A DNA stretch of 6,292 nucleotides from Solirubrobacterales bacterium (GCA_009781575.1 WQXW01000111.1:1-6292), one strand, 5' to 3'. Shown: positions 1-5,555, numbered from the stretch's first letter. Numbers and translations: made by a program. The notes: generated by a model from the letters alone, not told the origin.

Positions 1-125
1 ACCTCGACCAGCACCGGCGCGGGGATCACGCGCGACCCGCGCACCTCGCGCAAAAGCTCGGCGCAGGCGGAGTGGTGCTCGTCCCTGGCGTCCAGGGCGG
101 CGAGCAACGGGCCCGTGTCGATCAC
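1..125 (-). CDS. vapC: VapC-like PIN-domain toxin, N-terminal part (3' end outside window)
   Basis: This is the N-terminal 41 codons of a PIN-domain ribonuclease, the toxin of a type II toxin-antitoxin pair; family members cut tRNA, rRNA or mRNA when released from the antitoxin. The translation opens with VIDTGPLLAALD, the usual PIN start carrying the first metal-binding Asp (residue 3). It continues through a DEHH segment to PAPVLVE, whose Glu (about residue 41) is the second conserved acidic residue. The start is taken as GTG at 125, which overlaps the antitoxin stop (GTGA, 4 bp), the usual coupled arrangement. No ATG exists in this frame between the upstream in-frame stop and this GTG; ATT and CTG codons just upstream are weaker options. 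The later catalytic Asp residues lie beyond the window, so whether the toxin is intact cannot be judged. Confidence 0.8.
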   Translation of the reverse strand, partial: MIDTGPLLAALDARDEHHSACAELLREVRGSRVIPAPVLVE

Positions 126-364
126 CAGCGAAATGGCGCGGGCTCGTACTCGCCGTCACTCGCTCGCCGGGAGAGATCGCCCCGGCGGGAGCTGAATGCG
201 CCGATGGACGTCAGCGGCGGCGGGATCCGCTCATCGTCGTCCGCACCCAACTCGTGCACCAGCGCTTCGCGCCAGATTTGCGCGGCCGACACGCCCCGCT
301 GCGCGGCGCGCCGCTTGGCCCGCTCCAACAGCTCCGGCTCCGCCTGGATCACCACCCTGCGCAT
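122..364 (-). CDS. vapB: VapB-like ribbon-helix-helix antitoxin
   Basis: A protein of 80 residues. The first 40 or so look like a ribbon-helix-helix DNA-binding domain: a short strand (RRVVIQAEP) and a helix (ELLERAKRRAAQRG), then a turn and second helix (SAAQIWREALVHELG). The tail contains a TSIGAFSSRRGDLSRRAS segment. Similar SIGAxSSGRGDLS stretches occur in VapB antitoxins and form the toxin-binding region. By family role it neutralises VapC and represses its own promoter. The start is ATG at 364; a GTG directly upstream (367) is equally close to the promoter. The frame stays open to 418, but that extra sequence crosses the promoter/operator and is not antitoxin-like. Its stop overlaps the vapC start. 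It lies 60 bp downstream of cofE on the same strand but has its own promoter signal. Confidence 0.8.
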   Translation of the reverse strand: MRRVVIQAEPELLERAKRRAAQRGVSAAQIWREALVHELGADDDERIPPPLTSIGAFSSRRGDLSRRASDGEYEPAPFRW

Positions 365-369
365 CACGA

Positions 370-385
370 TGCCATCATGATAGCA
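370..385 (-). promoter_or_regulatory. vapBC promoter -10 and palindromic operator
   Basis: A 16-bp near-palindrome, TGCTATCATGATGGCA on the minus strand, has a perfect ATCATGAT core, matching TGC/GCA ends and one mismatched pair. A good -10 hexamer, TATCAT (382-377), lies inside it, 9 to 12 bp before the GTG/ATG starts of the antitoxin, so the leader would be a few bases at most. No convincing -35 is visible. A dyad lying over the -10 fits the autorepression known for ribbon-helix-helix antitoxins. Binding itself is inferred. Confidence 0.55.
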
Positions 386-424
386 GTCTGCGCCGGACGC
401 GGCGGCCCCGAGCGGCACGGCTGT

Positions 425-1276
425 TCACCGGAAGAGATCTTCCCCGGGCGCGCGCTGGAGTGCGACCGCGCCCGGCCCGTCGTCGTCGGTGAGCAGCTGG
501 GGGAGCCCCTCGACGATCGCGACCGGCTCGCGCGAGTCCTTCTCACGCGCGAGCTCCGCGGCGGCGGCCAGCGCGTCGGCCACCGCGATCCAGGTCGCGC
601 TCAGCTCGCGCCCGGAGGCGTCGCGGCGCCCGCGCCAGTCCCGCAGCGGGGCCACGCCGGCGCAGCCGATCGCCACGTCGCACTGGCCGTGGCGCCACGC
701 GCGCCCGAAGCTGTCGGTGATCACGACGCCCACCGTGGCGCCGGTCAGCTCGCGCAGCCTCGCCCGAATGCGGCGCGCCGAGTCGTCGGGATCGCGGGGC
801 AGCACGAGCAGCTCGTCGGCGTGGACGGTGTTAGAGGCGTCGACGCCCGCGTTGGCGCACACGAGCCCGTGGCGGGTGCGACAGATGAGCACGCCGCGCT
901 CCGCGCGCAACACCTCGCCGGACTGATCCAGCACGACCTGCACCGCGCGCGGGTCCTTGCCCAGCCGCCGCGCCAGCTCGCGCGCACGCGCGCCGGGCAC
1001 CACCGCGGCCAGCGCCACAACGGCGCCCTCGGCCTTCGAGACGACCTTCTGCGCGATCACCACGATCTCACCGCCCCGGAGGGGCTCCGCCGGGGGCCGG
1101 GCGGCGCGCGCGGCCGGCCGGGAGGCGCTCGTGGCCGGCCGGGAGGCGCTCGTGGTCTGCCGGGAGGCGCGCGCGGCCGGGCGGGAGGCGAGGGCCCCCG
1201 CGATCAGCGCGCCGAGGTCGTCGCCCGCGTGCACCTCCGGCAGCCCGCTCAGGCTGCGGATGGCGAGGCGCCCCAT
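425..1276 (-). CDS. cofE: Coenzyme F420-0:L-glutamate ligase (CofE), single domain, with heptad-repeat insertion
   Basis: A cytoplasmic ligase that adds L-glutamate residues to F420-0 using GTP, building the gamma-glutamyl tail of coenzyme F420. Family landmarks are in order: SLSGLPEVHAGDDL (8-21), VVIAQKVVSKAEG (72-84), GLVCANAGVDASN (137-149), TDSFGRAWRHGQCDVAIG (187-204), then the DAxGRELxAT stretch and the VAIVEGLP end. The product is 283 residues; removing the 35-residue repeat (30-64) leaves 248, close to ordinary CofE. It lacks the C-terminal FMN nitroreductase domain fused to it in mycobacterial FbiB, so any dehydro-F420-0 reduction must be done by another gene. The ATG at 1276 is supported by a strong AGGAGG 4 bp upstream. 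The first 28 bp overlap the end of cofC, so it is probably translated from the same mRNA. Confidence 0.93.
   Translation of the reverse strand: MGRLAIRSLSGLPEVHAGDDLGALIAGALASRPAARASRQTTSASRPATSASRPAARAARPPAEPLRGGEIVVIAQKVVSKAEGAVVALAAVVPGARARELARRLGKDPRAVQVVLDQSGEVLRAERGVLICRTRHGLVCANAGVDASNTVHADELLVLPRDPDDSARRIRARLRELTGATVGVVITDSFGRAWRHGQCDVAIGCAGVAPLRDWRGRRDASGRELSATWIAVADALAAAAELAREKDSREPVAIVEGLPQLLTDDDGPGAVALQRAPGEDLFR
1085..1189 (-). repeat. Five tandem 21-bp units encoding a heptapeptide repeat inside cofE
   Basis: Five consecutive in-frame 21-bp units encode ASRPAAR, ASRQTTS, ASRPATS, ASRPAAR and AARPPAE (residues 30-64 of CofE). Neighbouring units share up to about 19 of 21 bases, and the outer unit at 1085-1105 is the most diverged. 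The repeat replaces the normally short link between the first helix (LGALIAGAL) and the LRGGEIVVIAQK strand. The peptide is rich in Ala, Ser, Pro and Arg, so probably a disordered, positively charged loop. Unit length is a multiple of three, so copy-number change keeps the frame. Confidence 0.9.
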
Positions 1277-1935
1277 CCGGCCTCCTCTCGCAGGCCCAGC
1301 ACGGCGCGTGTGCGCGGCGCGCCGCCGCCCGCTCGGGCGAGCAGCTCGCGCAGCGCGTCGAGGTCCTCGCCGGTGTCGATGTCGAGCAGCAGTGAGGCGG
1401 GGCGTTCGACGCGGCACGCCAGGCCGGCGGCGCGCGCGTGGGCGCGATGGCGCTCGCAGCTGCCGGGGCCGAAGGCGGGGGCGATCGCGTGGGGCGGGCT
1501 CAGCAGCAGGCCGTTGGTGCCGTGGCCGTGGCGATCGGGCACGATCACCACCTCGCCGCCCGATGGAGCGGGCCGGCCGAGGAGCGCGCGGAGCTCGGCG
1601 GGGTCGATCGTGGGACAGTCGCCGGGCACGCACAGCGCGCGCTCGAACCCCTCCTCGCCGGCGCGCGCGAGGCCGTGCGCGACCGCCGCGCTCTGCCCCC
1701 GCTCGCCGCGGTCCTCCAGCACGATCGCGCCCTGGTAGCGCGCCGCGGCGGCGAGGAGCGGCTCGGCGGTGATCACGATCGCGCGCTCGATCGCGGTGCA
1801 GTGGTGGATCGCGCTCAGCACATCGCCGACCATCGCGCGCGCGAGATCGGCGCGCAGCTGCTCGCTCACCGCACCGCCCAGGCGCTGCTTGGCGTGGGAG
1901 AAGCGCTTGACAGGGAGGATCGCGGCGGTGCGCAT
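1249..1935 (-). CDS. cofC: 2-phospho-L-lactate / phosphoenolpyruvate guanylyltransferase (CofC/FbiD)
   Basis: A nucleotidyltransferase that joins GMP from GTP to a three-carbon phospho-acid (2-phospholactate, phosphoenolpyruvate or 3-phosphoglycerate, depending on lineage), giving the activated donor used by CofD. Substrate choice cannot be read from the sequence with confidence. Visible motifs: AAILPVKRFSHAKQRLGG at the N-terminus (nucleotide-binding loop, Lys10/Lys16), the metal-binding VPGDCP (103-108), PDRHGHGTNGLLL in the middle and LLLDIDTGEDL near the end. Length is 228 residues from ATG 1935. A GTG at 1947 overlaps the cofD stop as GTGA and would add four residues; the ATG start matches the family N-terminus better. 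The last 25 or so residues (GGGAPRTRAVLG onward) run past the usual end and overlap the cofE start and its ribosome-binding site. Confidence 0.92.
   Translation of the reverse strand: MRTAAILPVKRFSHAKQRLGGAVSEQLRADLARAMVGDVLSAIHHCTAIERAIVITAEPLLAAAARYQGAIVLEDRGERGQSAAVAHGLARAGEEGFERALCVPGDCPTIDPAELRALLGRPAPSGGEVVIVPDRHGHGTNGLLLSPPHAIAPAFGPGSCERHRAHARAAGLACRVERPASLLLDIDTGEDLDALRELLARAGGGAPRTRAVLGLREEAGWGASPSAA
1281..1286 (-). promoter_or_regulatory. Strong ribosome-binding site of cofE
   Basis: AGGAGG (inside GAGAGGAGG) sits 4 bp before the cofE ATG and within the last codons of cofC. It fixes the cofE start and is the clearest Shine-Dalgarno site in the window; the neighbouring F420 genes have weak or no such sites. 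Confidence 0.8.
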
Positions 1936-1943
1936 CGCCGTGA

Positions 1944-2885
1944 TCACCCAAGCGACTGCGCGAAGCGCAGCGTGTGCTCGGCCACGCGCGCGCGGGAGTC
2001 GGGGTCGTCCATGCGGGTATCGATGCGCAGCGAGCGTATGCCGGTGAGCGGCTCGTCGGCGACCATCCCGTCGAGCAGCCCCCACTCCTGCTGGTAGTAG
2101 GCGGCCACGCCGGCGGCACTTGCCGGGTGGCCCACGGAGGAGAGGAAGGCCGCGGTGGGCCCCTTCAGCACCTCGCCGCCCACGATCGGGCTGACCGCGA
2201 CGACCGGCGCGTCGAGGCTCGGCAGGAGCTGCTCGAGCGCCACGAGGATCGGCCGGATCGAGATCACGGGGTTGCTGGGCCCCACCACGATCACGCGCGC
2301 ACCGGCGAGCGCGCGCACGACCTCGGGGGTGGGGGACACCCTGCCGTCTCCCGGCTCGCCCGCGCGGAGATCGACCGCCTCGATCGGCCCGCGGCCGCCG
2401 CCCCGGATCAGGAACTCCTGCAGGGGCACGCCGTCGACGAAGGTGCGCAGCGGGGTGTCGCACATCGGCAGCACCTGCGCGTGCACGCCGATGCGCTCGT
2501 TCAGCGCGCGCAACGCCTCGGTGGGACGCAGCCCGTCCTCCCGTTGCATGCGCCGGCGCTCCAGGCACCAGGCCAGGTCGCGGTCGCCGAGGTTGAACCA
2601 CACCTCGACCCCGAGCGCGCGCAGCGCGTCCATCACCGCGAAGCTGTCGCCCCGCAGCCCCCAGCCGCGCTCGTCGATCAGGTCGGCCAGCCAGAAGGAG
2701 ATCAGGTCGGGGTCGGGCGAGACGTGCGCGCCATATATCTCCAGGTCGTCGCCGGTGTTGGCGATCACCGCCAACCGCTGGGGCCCCACCACATCGAGCA
2801 TGCCCCGCGCGAGCTTGGCCCCGCCGGTGCCGCCGGAGAGCACCACGACGTCCGGCGCCCCGTCGTCCGCTAGTGGCTCGCGCAT
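1944..2885 (-). CDS. cofD: 2-phospho-L-lactate transferase (CofD/FbiA)
   Basis: Transfers the phospho-acid part of the CofC product to the hydroxyl of the deazaflavin Fo, releasing GMP and making F420-0 or its dehydro form. The 313-residue product is of normal family length. Motifs: VVLSGGTGGAKLARG (14-28), the nucleotide-binding loop; NTGDDLEIYG (43-52); then WFNLGDRDLAWCLERRRM, the VVGPSNPVISIRPIL loop and AVSPIVGGEVLKGPTAAFL. The ATG at 2885 places the glycine-rich loop at the expected distance. The frame is open further upstream to a TTG at 3023, but that stretch is Lys/Asn-rich, translates through the hairpin and is not CofD-like. The ribosome-binding site is weak. No TANNNT -10 is present in the 199-bp upstream spacer, so expression probably depends on the npdG promoter or on a non-standard one. 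The stop overlaps a possible GTG start of cofC. Confidence 0.94.
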   Translation of the reverse strand: MREPLADDGAPDVVVLSGGTGGAKLARGMLDVVGPQRLAVIANTGDDLEIYGAHVSPDPDLISFWLADLIDERGWGLRGDSFAVMDALRALGVEVWFNLGDRDLAWCLERRRMQREDGLRPTEALRALNERIGVHAQVLPMCDTPLRTFVDGVPLQEFLIRGGGRGPIEAVDLRAGEPGDGRVSPTPEVVRALAGARVIVVGPSNPVISIRPILVALEQLLPSLDAPVVAVSPIVGGEVLKGPTAAFLSSVGHPASAAGVAAYYQQEWGLLDGMVADEPLTGIRSLRIDTRMDDPDSRARVAEHTLRFAQSLG

Positions 2886-2978
2886 GAGCGTTTCGCCCAG
2901 ATTCCCGCAAAATGCGAGGGCGCCCGCTCCAGCAGCGGTGCCGGTCGTCGAGCAGCGTCCGTTTCGTTTTTTGTTTTG

Positions 2979-3012
2979 AGGATTGGTTCCGCGCGGAATG
3001 AATCCTTTTTTT
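2979..3012 (+). terminator. Hairpin plus T-tract, terminator-like on the plus strand, in the npdG-cofD spacer
   Basis: Arms AGGATTGGTTCC (2979-2990) and GGAATGAATCCT (2995-3006) surround GCGC. In plus-strand RNA eleven of twelve pairs form, counting one G-U, with one G-G mismatch, and seven T follow (3006-3012). In minus-strand RNA the same two sites become C-A and C-C mismatches and no T-run follows, so the shape fits a plus-strand intrinsic terminator. No plus-strand gene leads into it, and the nearby genes are all on the minus strand. The rest of the 199-bp spacer (2886-3084) shows no gene. An operator for a dimeric regulator or a leader structure for cofD are alternatives. Confidence 0.45.
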
Positions 3013-3069
3013 GAATCCCCCAACGGCCACTCGGACAGGCGTGTTCGACGCCGCGCCAGGTTCCCGCTC

Positions 3070-3083
3070 GGCCGGGCCCGGCC
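3070..3083. repeat. 14-bp perfect GC palindrome just after the npdG stop
   Basis: GGCCGGGCCCGGCC begins directly after the npdG TAG. It is perfectly self-complementary but has no T-run on either side, so it is not a standard intrinsic terminator. It may slow polymerase, stabilise the mRNA end, or be chance at this GC content. Confidence 0.3.
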
Positions 3084-3084
3084 A

Positions 3085-3780
3085 CTACTGGCTCCACAGC
3101 TCCCCGGGCAACCCCGTGAGCTTGACGCCGGCGTGGCTCTTGTAGCGCGCGTTGACCGCGATCAGCAGCGCGGTGAGCGACTCGGCGATGCGCGCCATCT
3201 CCAGGCGGCCGCAGTCCACGCAGCGCAGGCCGTCGATCGACTCGATCAGCTGGGCCGCCTCGCGCTTGTCCGCGCGCGAGTCGCCGCACACGAGCACGTC
3301 CTGGTCGAGCTCGGCGTCGAGATCGGCGAGCGTGGCGGCGCTGACGGTGTGGAGCGCCGACACCACGCGCACGCCGTCGGGCACCATCTCGCGCGCCTGC
3401 TGCGCGGCGGAGCCCTGCCACACGCCGAGCATGCGCGAGCCGCGCCCGCTGACCGCGGCCGCCAGCGGAACGGTGGCGTCGATCAGCAGCTGGCCGGGGC
3501 GCAGCGCGCTCCTCAGATTGGTGAGTATCTCGGAGTGGTTGCGGAACGGCACGGAAAGGATCACGCACTCGGCCTCCCCCACAGCGCGTGCGTTGTCGTA
3601 TCCGGCGCACTGCACGCCGGGGACGGCCTCGGCGGCGCGCCGCGCGGTGTGCGCCGCGCGCTCGGCGTCGCGCGAGCCGATCACCACGGGCACGCCGGCG
3701 CGGCCCAGGCGCAGCGCCAGGCCGAAGCCGAGTGCGCCGGAGGCGCCGATGATGGAGACCGGTCGGTTGGGGGCGGGCAA
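3085..3780 (-). CDS. npdG: F420H2:NADP+ oxidoreductase (NpdG/Fno type)
   Basis: Catalyses hydride exchange between reduced F420 and NADP(H), probably cytosolic. In bacteria it usually supplies F420H2 from NADPH. The 231-residue product has an N-terminal Rossmann loop, IIGASGALGFGLALRL (10-25), followed by GSR (35-37) for the NADP phosphate. ILSVPF (74-79) and ATVP (102-105) match the second half of the fold. The C-terminal half is strongly Fno-like: VVSALHT (139-145), QDVLVCGD (160-167), IDGLRCVDCGRL and ARIAESLTALLI. No ATG or GTG fits the N-terminus, so TTG at 3780 is chosen; the frame runs far upstream only as a shadow of the divergent lyase gene. There is no Shine-Dalgarno site, but a TATACT element ends 8 bp before the TTG, suggesting a leaderless mRNA. 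As first gene before cofD-cofC-cofE, it links F420 use with its synthesis. Confidence 0.88.
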   Translation of the reverse strand: MPAPNRPVSIIGASGALGFGLALRLGRAGVPVVIGSRDAERAAHTARRAAEAVPGVQCAGYDNARAVGEAECVILSVPFRNHSEILTNLRSALRPGQLLIDATVPLAAAVSGRGSRMLGVWQGSAAQQAREMVPDGVRVVSALHTVSAATLADLDAELDQDVLVCGDSRADKREAAQLIESIDGLRCVDCGRLEMARIAESLTALLIAVNARYKSHAGVKLTGLPGELWSQ

Positions 3781-3788
3781 GGCGGCCG

Positions 3789-3798
3789 AGTATAGGCT
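3789..3798. promoter_or_regulatory. Overlapping divergent -10 elements for npdG (minus) and the lyase gene (plus)
   Basis: On the minus strand TATACT occupies 3794-3789, and the npdG TTG follows after 8 bp. On the plus strand TAGGCT (TANNNT) occupies 3793-3798, and the lyase ATG follows after 6 bp. Both spacings put the expected transcription start at or next to the start codon, and neither gene has a Shine-Dalgarno site, so both mRNAs could be leaderless. The -35 regions would lie inside the opposite coding sequence; no good TTGACA match was seen. Promoter activity is inferred. Confidence 0.55.
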
Positions 3799-3804
3799 TA
3801 GCCC

Positions 3805-4731
3805 ATGGCGCCGACGGCCGTGCGCATCCGCGAGGTCGGCCCGCGAGACGGGTTGCAGAACGAGCCCGAGGTGATCGCCACCGAGGCGAAGGTGGCGCTG
3901 ATCGACGCGCTGGCGCGCACCGGGCTGCGCCGCCTGGAGGTCACCAGCTTCGTGCGCGCGGAGGTGATCCCGCAGCTGGCCGACGCGGAGCAGGTGCTGG
4001 AGCGGATCGACGTGCCCGACGGTGTGGCGGTGAGCGTGCTGATCCCCAACGAGCGCGGCCTGCGGCGGGCGCTCGCCCACCGCGAGCGGATCGATGAGAT
4101 CAACGTGTTCCTCTCCGCCTCGGAGACGCACAACCGCCGCAACGTCAACCGCTCGATCGCGCAGTCGCTGGCCGAGCTCGAGCGCGTGCTGGCGCGCGCG
4201 CGCGAGGTGGGGTGGCGCTGCGAGGGGGTCATCTCGACCTCCTTCGGCTGCCCCTACGAGGGCCGCGTGCCGCCCGCGCGCGTGCTGGAGATCGCCGCGC
4301 GGCTGCGCGATGCCGGCGCACAGGAGGTGGGCTTTGGCGACACCACCGGCATGGCCAACCCCGCGCAGGTGGGCGAGTTCTTCACCACGGCGCGCGCGCG
4401 GCTGGGTGAGGAGCTCGAGCTGACCGCCCACTTCCACAACACGCGCGGCCAGGGTCTGGCCAACGTGCTGGCCGCGCTGCAGGCGGGCGTGGAGAGCTTC
4501 GAGTCGAGCTTTGGCGAGCTCGGCGGCTGCCCGGTGCCGCCGGGCGCGACCGGCAACATCGCTACCGAGGACCTGGTGTCGATGCTGGAGGAGATGGGCA
4601 TCCACACCGGCGTGGACCTGCCCGCGCTGCTGGCCTGCGCGCGCCACGCCCAGGAGCTGTTGGGCCGGGCGCTCGGCAGTCACACGCTCGTGGCCGGCCC
4701 GGTGCAGTGGCGGCAAAGTGTACCGGGGTAA
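3805..4731 (+). CDS. hmgL: Hydroxymethylglutaryl-CoA lyase family protein
   Basis: An HMGL-like TIM-barrel lyase that would split 3-hydroxy-3-methylglutaryl-CoA into acetoacetate and acetyl-CoA, the last step of leucine breakdown. Visible residues: EVGPRDGLQNEP (10-21) with the catalytic Arg14 and metal-binding Asp15; SASETHNRRNVN (104-115); GCPYEG (148-153); GDTTGMA (178-184); HFHNTRGQ (209-216), whose two His bind the metal; and GGCPVPPGATGN with the catalytic Cys242, followed by IATEDLVSMLEEMGIHTGVDL, very like known HMG-CoA lyases. Length (308) is typical. The residue after HxH is Asn, where the human enzyme has Asp, so a related acyl-CoA substrate is possible. The ATG at 3805 has no ribosome-binding site and probably starts a leaderless mRNA. 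The gene is single on its strand and converges with the hydratase gene 18 bp away. Confidence 0.88.
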   Translation: MAPTAVRIREVGPRDGLQNEPEVIATEAKVALIDALARTGLRRLEVTSFVRAEVIPQLADAEQVLERIDVPDGVAVSVLIPNERGLRRALAHRERIDEINVFLSASETHNRRNVNRSIAQSLAELERVLARAREVGWRCEGVISTSFGCPYEGRVPPARVLEIAARLRDAGAQEVGFGDTTGMANPAQVGEFFTTARARLGEELELTAHFHNTRGQGLANVLAALQAGVESFESSFGELGGCPVPPGATGNIATEDLVSMLEEMGIHTGVDLPALLACARHAQELLGRALGSHTLVAGPVQWRQSVPG

Positions 4732-4749
4732 ACGCTGCTCGATTACACT

Positions 4750-5547
4750 TCAGGTTGTGGGAGCGGCGGTGGCGGCCGCGGGTGCGGCGGCCTCGCGAAT
4801 GGCCGCCGCGCACTGCTCCTGGAAGACGACCTCCAGCTCGAGCGTGTGCGCGAGCGCGGGCCGCGCGGAGGCGTCCATCACGCGCTTGGCCCTGCCCACC
4901 GCGAAGGGCGAGTTGGCGAGCAGCTCCTCCACCAGCGCCTGCGTGGCGTGCTCGAGCGCCTACGGCTCGACCACGCGATTCACCAGCCCAATCCGTTCGG
5001 CCTCGGCGGCGTGGATCACACGTCCCGTCATGATCAGCTCCTTGGCGCGCCCCAGGCCCACCAGCGCGGGCAGGCGCGAGGAGCCGCCCACGTCGGGGAT
5101 GATCCCGAACCTCACCTCCGGCAGCCCCAGCTGGGCGTCGGTGGAGGCGACGCGCAGATCGCACCCGAGCGCCACCTCCAGCGCGCCGCCCACGCAGGTG
5201 CGGTGGATCTGGCAGATCACCGGCTTGAGCATCTCTTCGCAGGCGTTGGCGCAATCGAGGAACACGCGGCGCAGCGGGCGCAGCATCTGCGGGCGCTCAC
5301 CGAACGCGGCCAGCTCGTTCAGGTCGACGCCGGCCGAGAACACCGGCCCCTCGCCGCGCAGCACCACGCAGTGCACGCCCCGATCTTCACCCGCCGCCCA
5401 CAGCGCCTCGCGCAGCGCGCGCAGCAGCTCCTGGCTCATCGCGTTGCGCTTCTCGGGGCGGTTGAGCACGATGTGCCGCACCGCGCCGCGGTCTTCGGTC
5501 GTGACGATGCTCGCTGGACGGTTGTCGGTTGTCGTGGTGGCGCTCAT
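4750..5547 (-). pseudogene. Enoyl-CoA hydratase/isomerase (crotonase) family gene interrupted by an in-frame TAG
   Basis: A crotonase-fold gene for hydrating or isomerising acyl-CoA thioesters. Codons 1-195 carry HIVLNRPEKRNAMS (25-38), the first oxyanion-hole segment SAGVDL (71-76), and the second, CVGGALEVALGCD, with Glu124. GLPEVRFGIIPDVGG follows with Glu144; both Glu match the catalytic pair of rat mitochondrial hydratase. GLVNRVVEP is followed by TAG (4962-4960), after which the same frame continues for 69 codons as ALEHATQALVEELL, NSPFAVGRAK and a helical tail, clearly crotonase C-terminus, to TGA at 4750. Termination at the TAG would give 195 residues without the helices that build the trimer and close the active site. 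The tail also ends in an Ala-rich stretch in place of the common FLEKR-type ending. ATG 5547 has AGGGG 8 bp upstream and lies 28 bp after the YbjQ-like gene. A sequencing error is possible. Confidence 0.85.
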
Positions 5548-5555
5548 CTGAGGTG

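Noticed and set aside
1085..1189. CRISPR-like array
   Set aside because: The units are 21 bp, directly adjacent without spacers and in frame with cofE, so it is a coding tandem repeat.
254..1738. Long plus-strand open frame (494 codons) and similar plus-strand frames at 957-1772 and 1974-2873
   Set aside because: They lie opposite cofE, cofC and cofD, whose family motifs are unmistakable. Their translations are Arg/Ala/Gly/Pro or His/Gln-rich, as expected from GC-rich antisense frames, with no domain pattern.
2155..2979. Plus-strand frame of 274 codons ending exactly at the hairpin with a T-tract
   Set aside because: Tempting as the gene served by the terminator, but it is fully antisense to cofD, Ser/Arg/Pro-rich and shows no recognisable motif. 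Its stop at the hairpin is probably chance.
2886..3023. N-terminal extension of CofD from a TTG at 3023
   Set aside because: It would translate the hairpin and A-runs into Lys/Asn-rich sequence unlike any CofD start; ATG 2885 gives the normal family N-terminus.
3070..3083. GC palindrome as the terminator of npdG
   Set aside because: No T-run follows on the minus strand and cofD lies downstream in the same direction, so termination is not supported.
4732..4749. Bidirectional terminator between the convergent lyase and hydratase genes
   Set aside because: The 18-bp gap shows no stable inverted repeat or T-run.
4960..4962. Recoding of TAG as pyrrolysine
   Set aside because: The position is not a known pyrrolysine site, no supporting genes are visible, and TAG serves as the ordinary stop of npdG in this window.
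4562..5254. Minus-strand 230-codon frame across the hydratase gene and the lyase 3' end
   Set aside because: Considered as a frameshifted true gene, but the crotonase motifs are in another frame (5547-4750) and this frame is a low-complexity Arg/Gly/Ala shadow.
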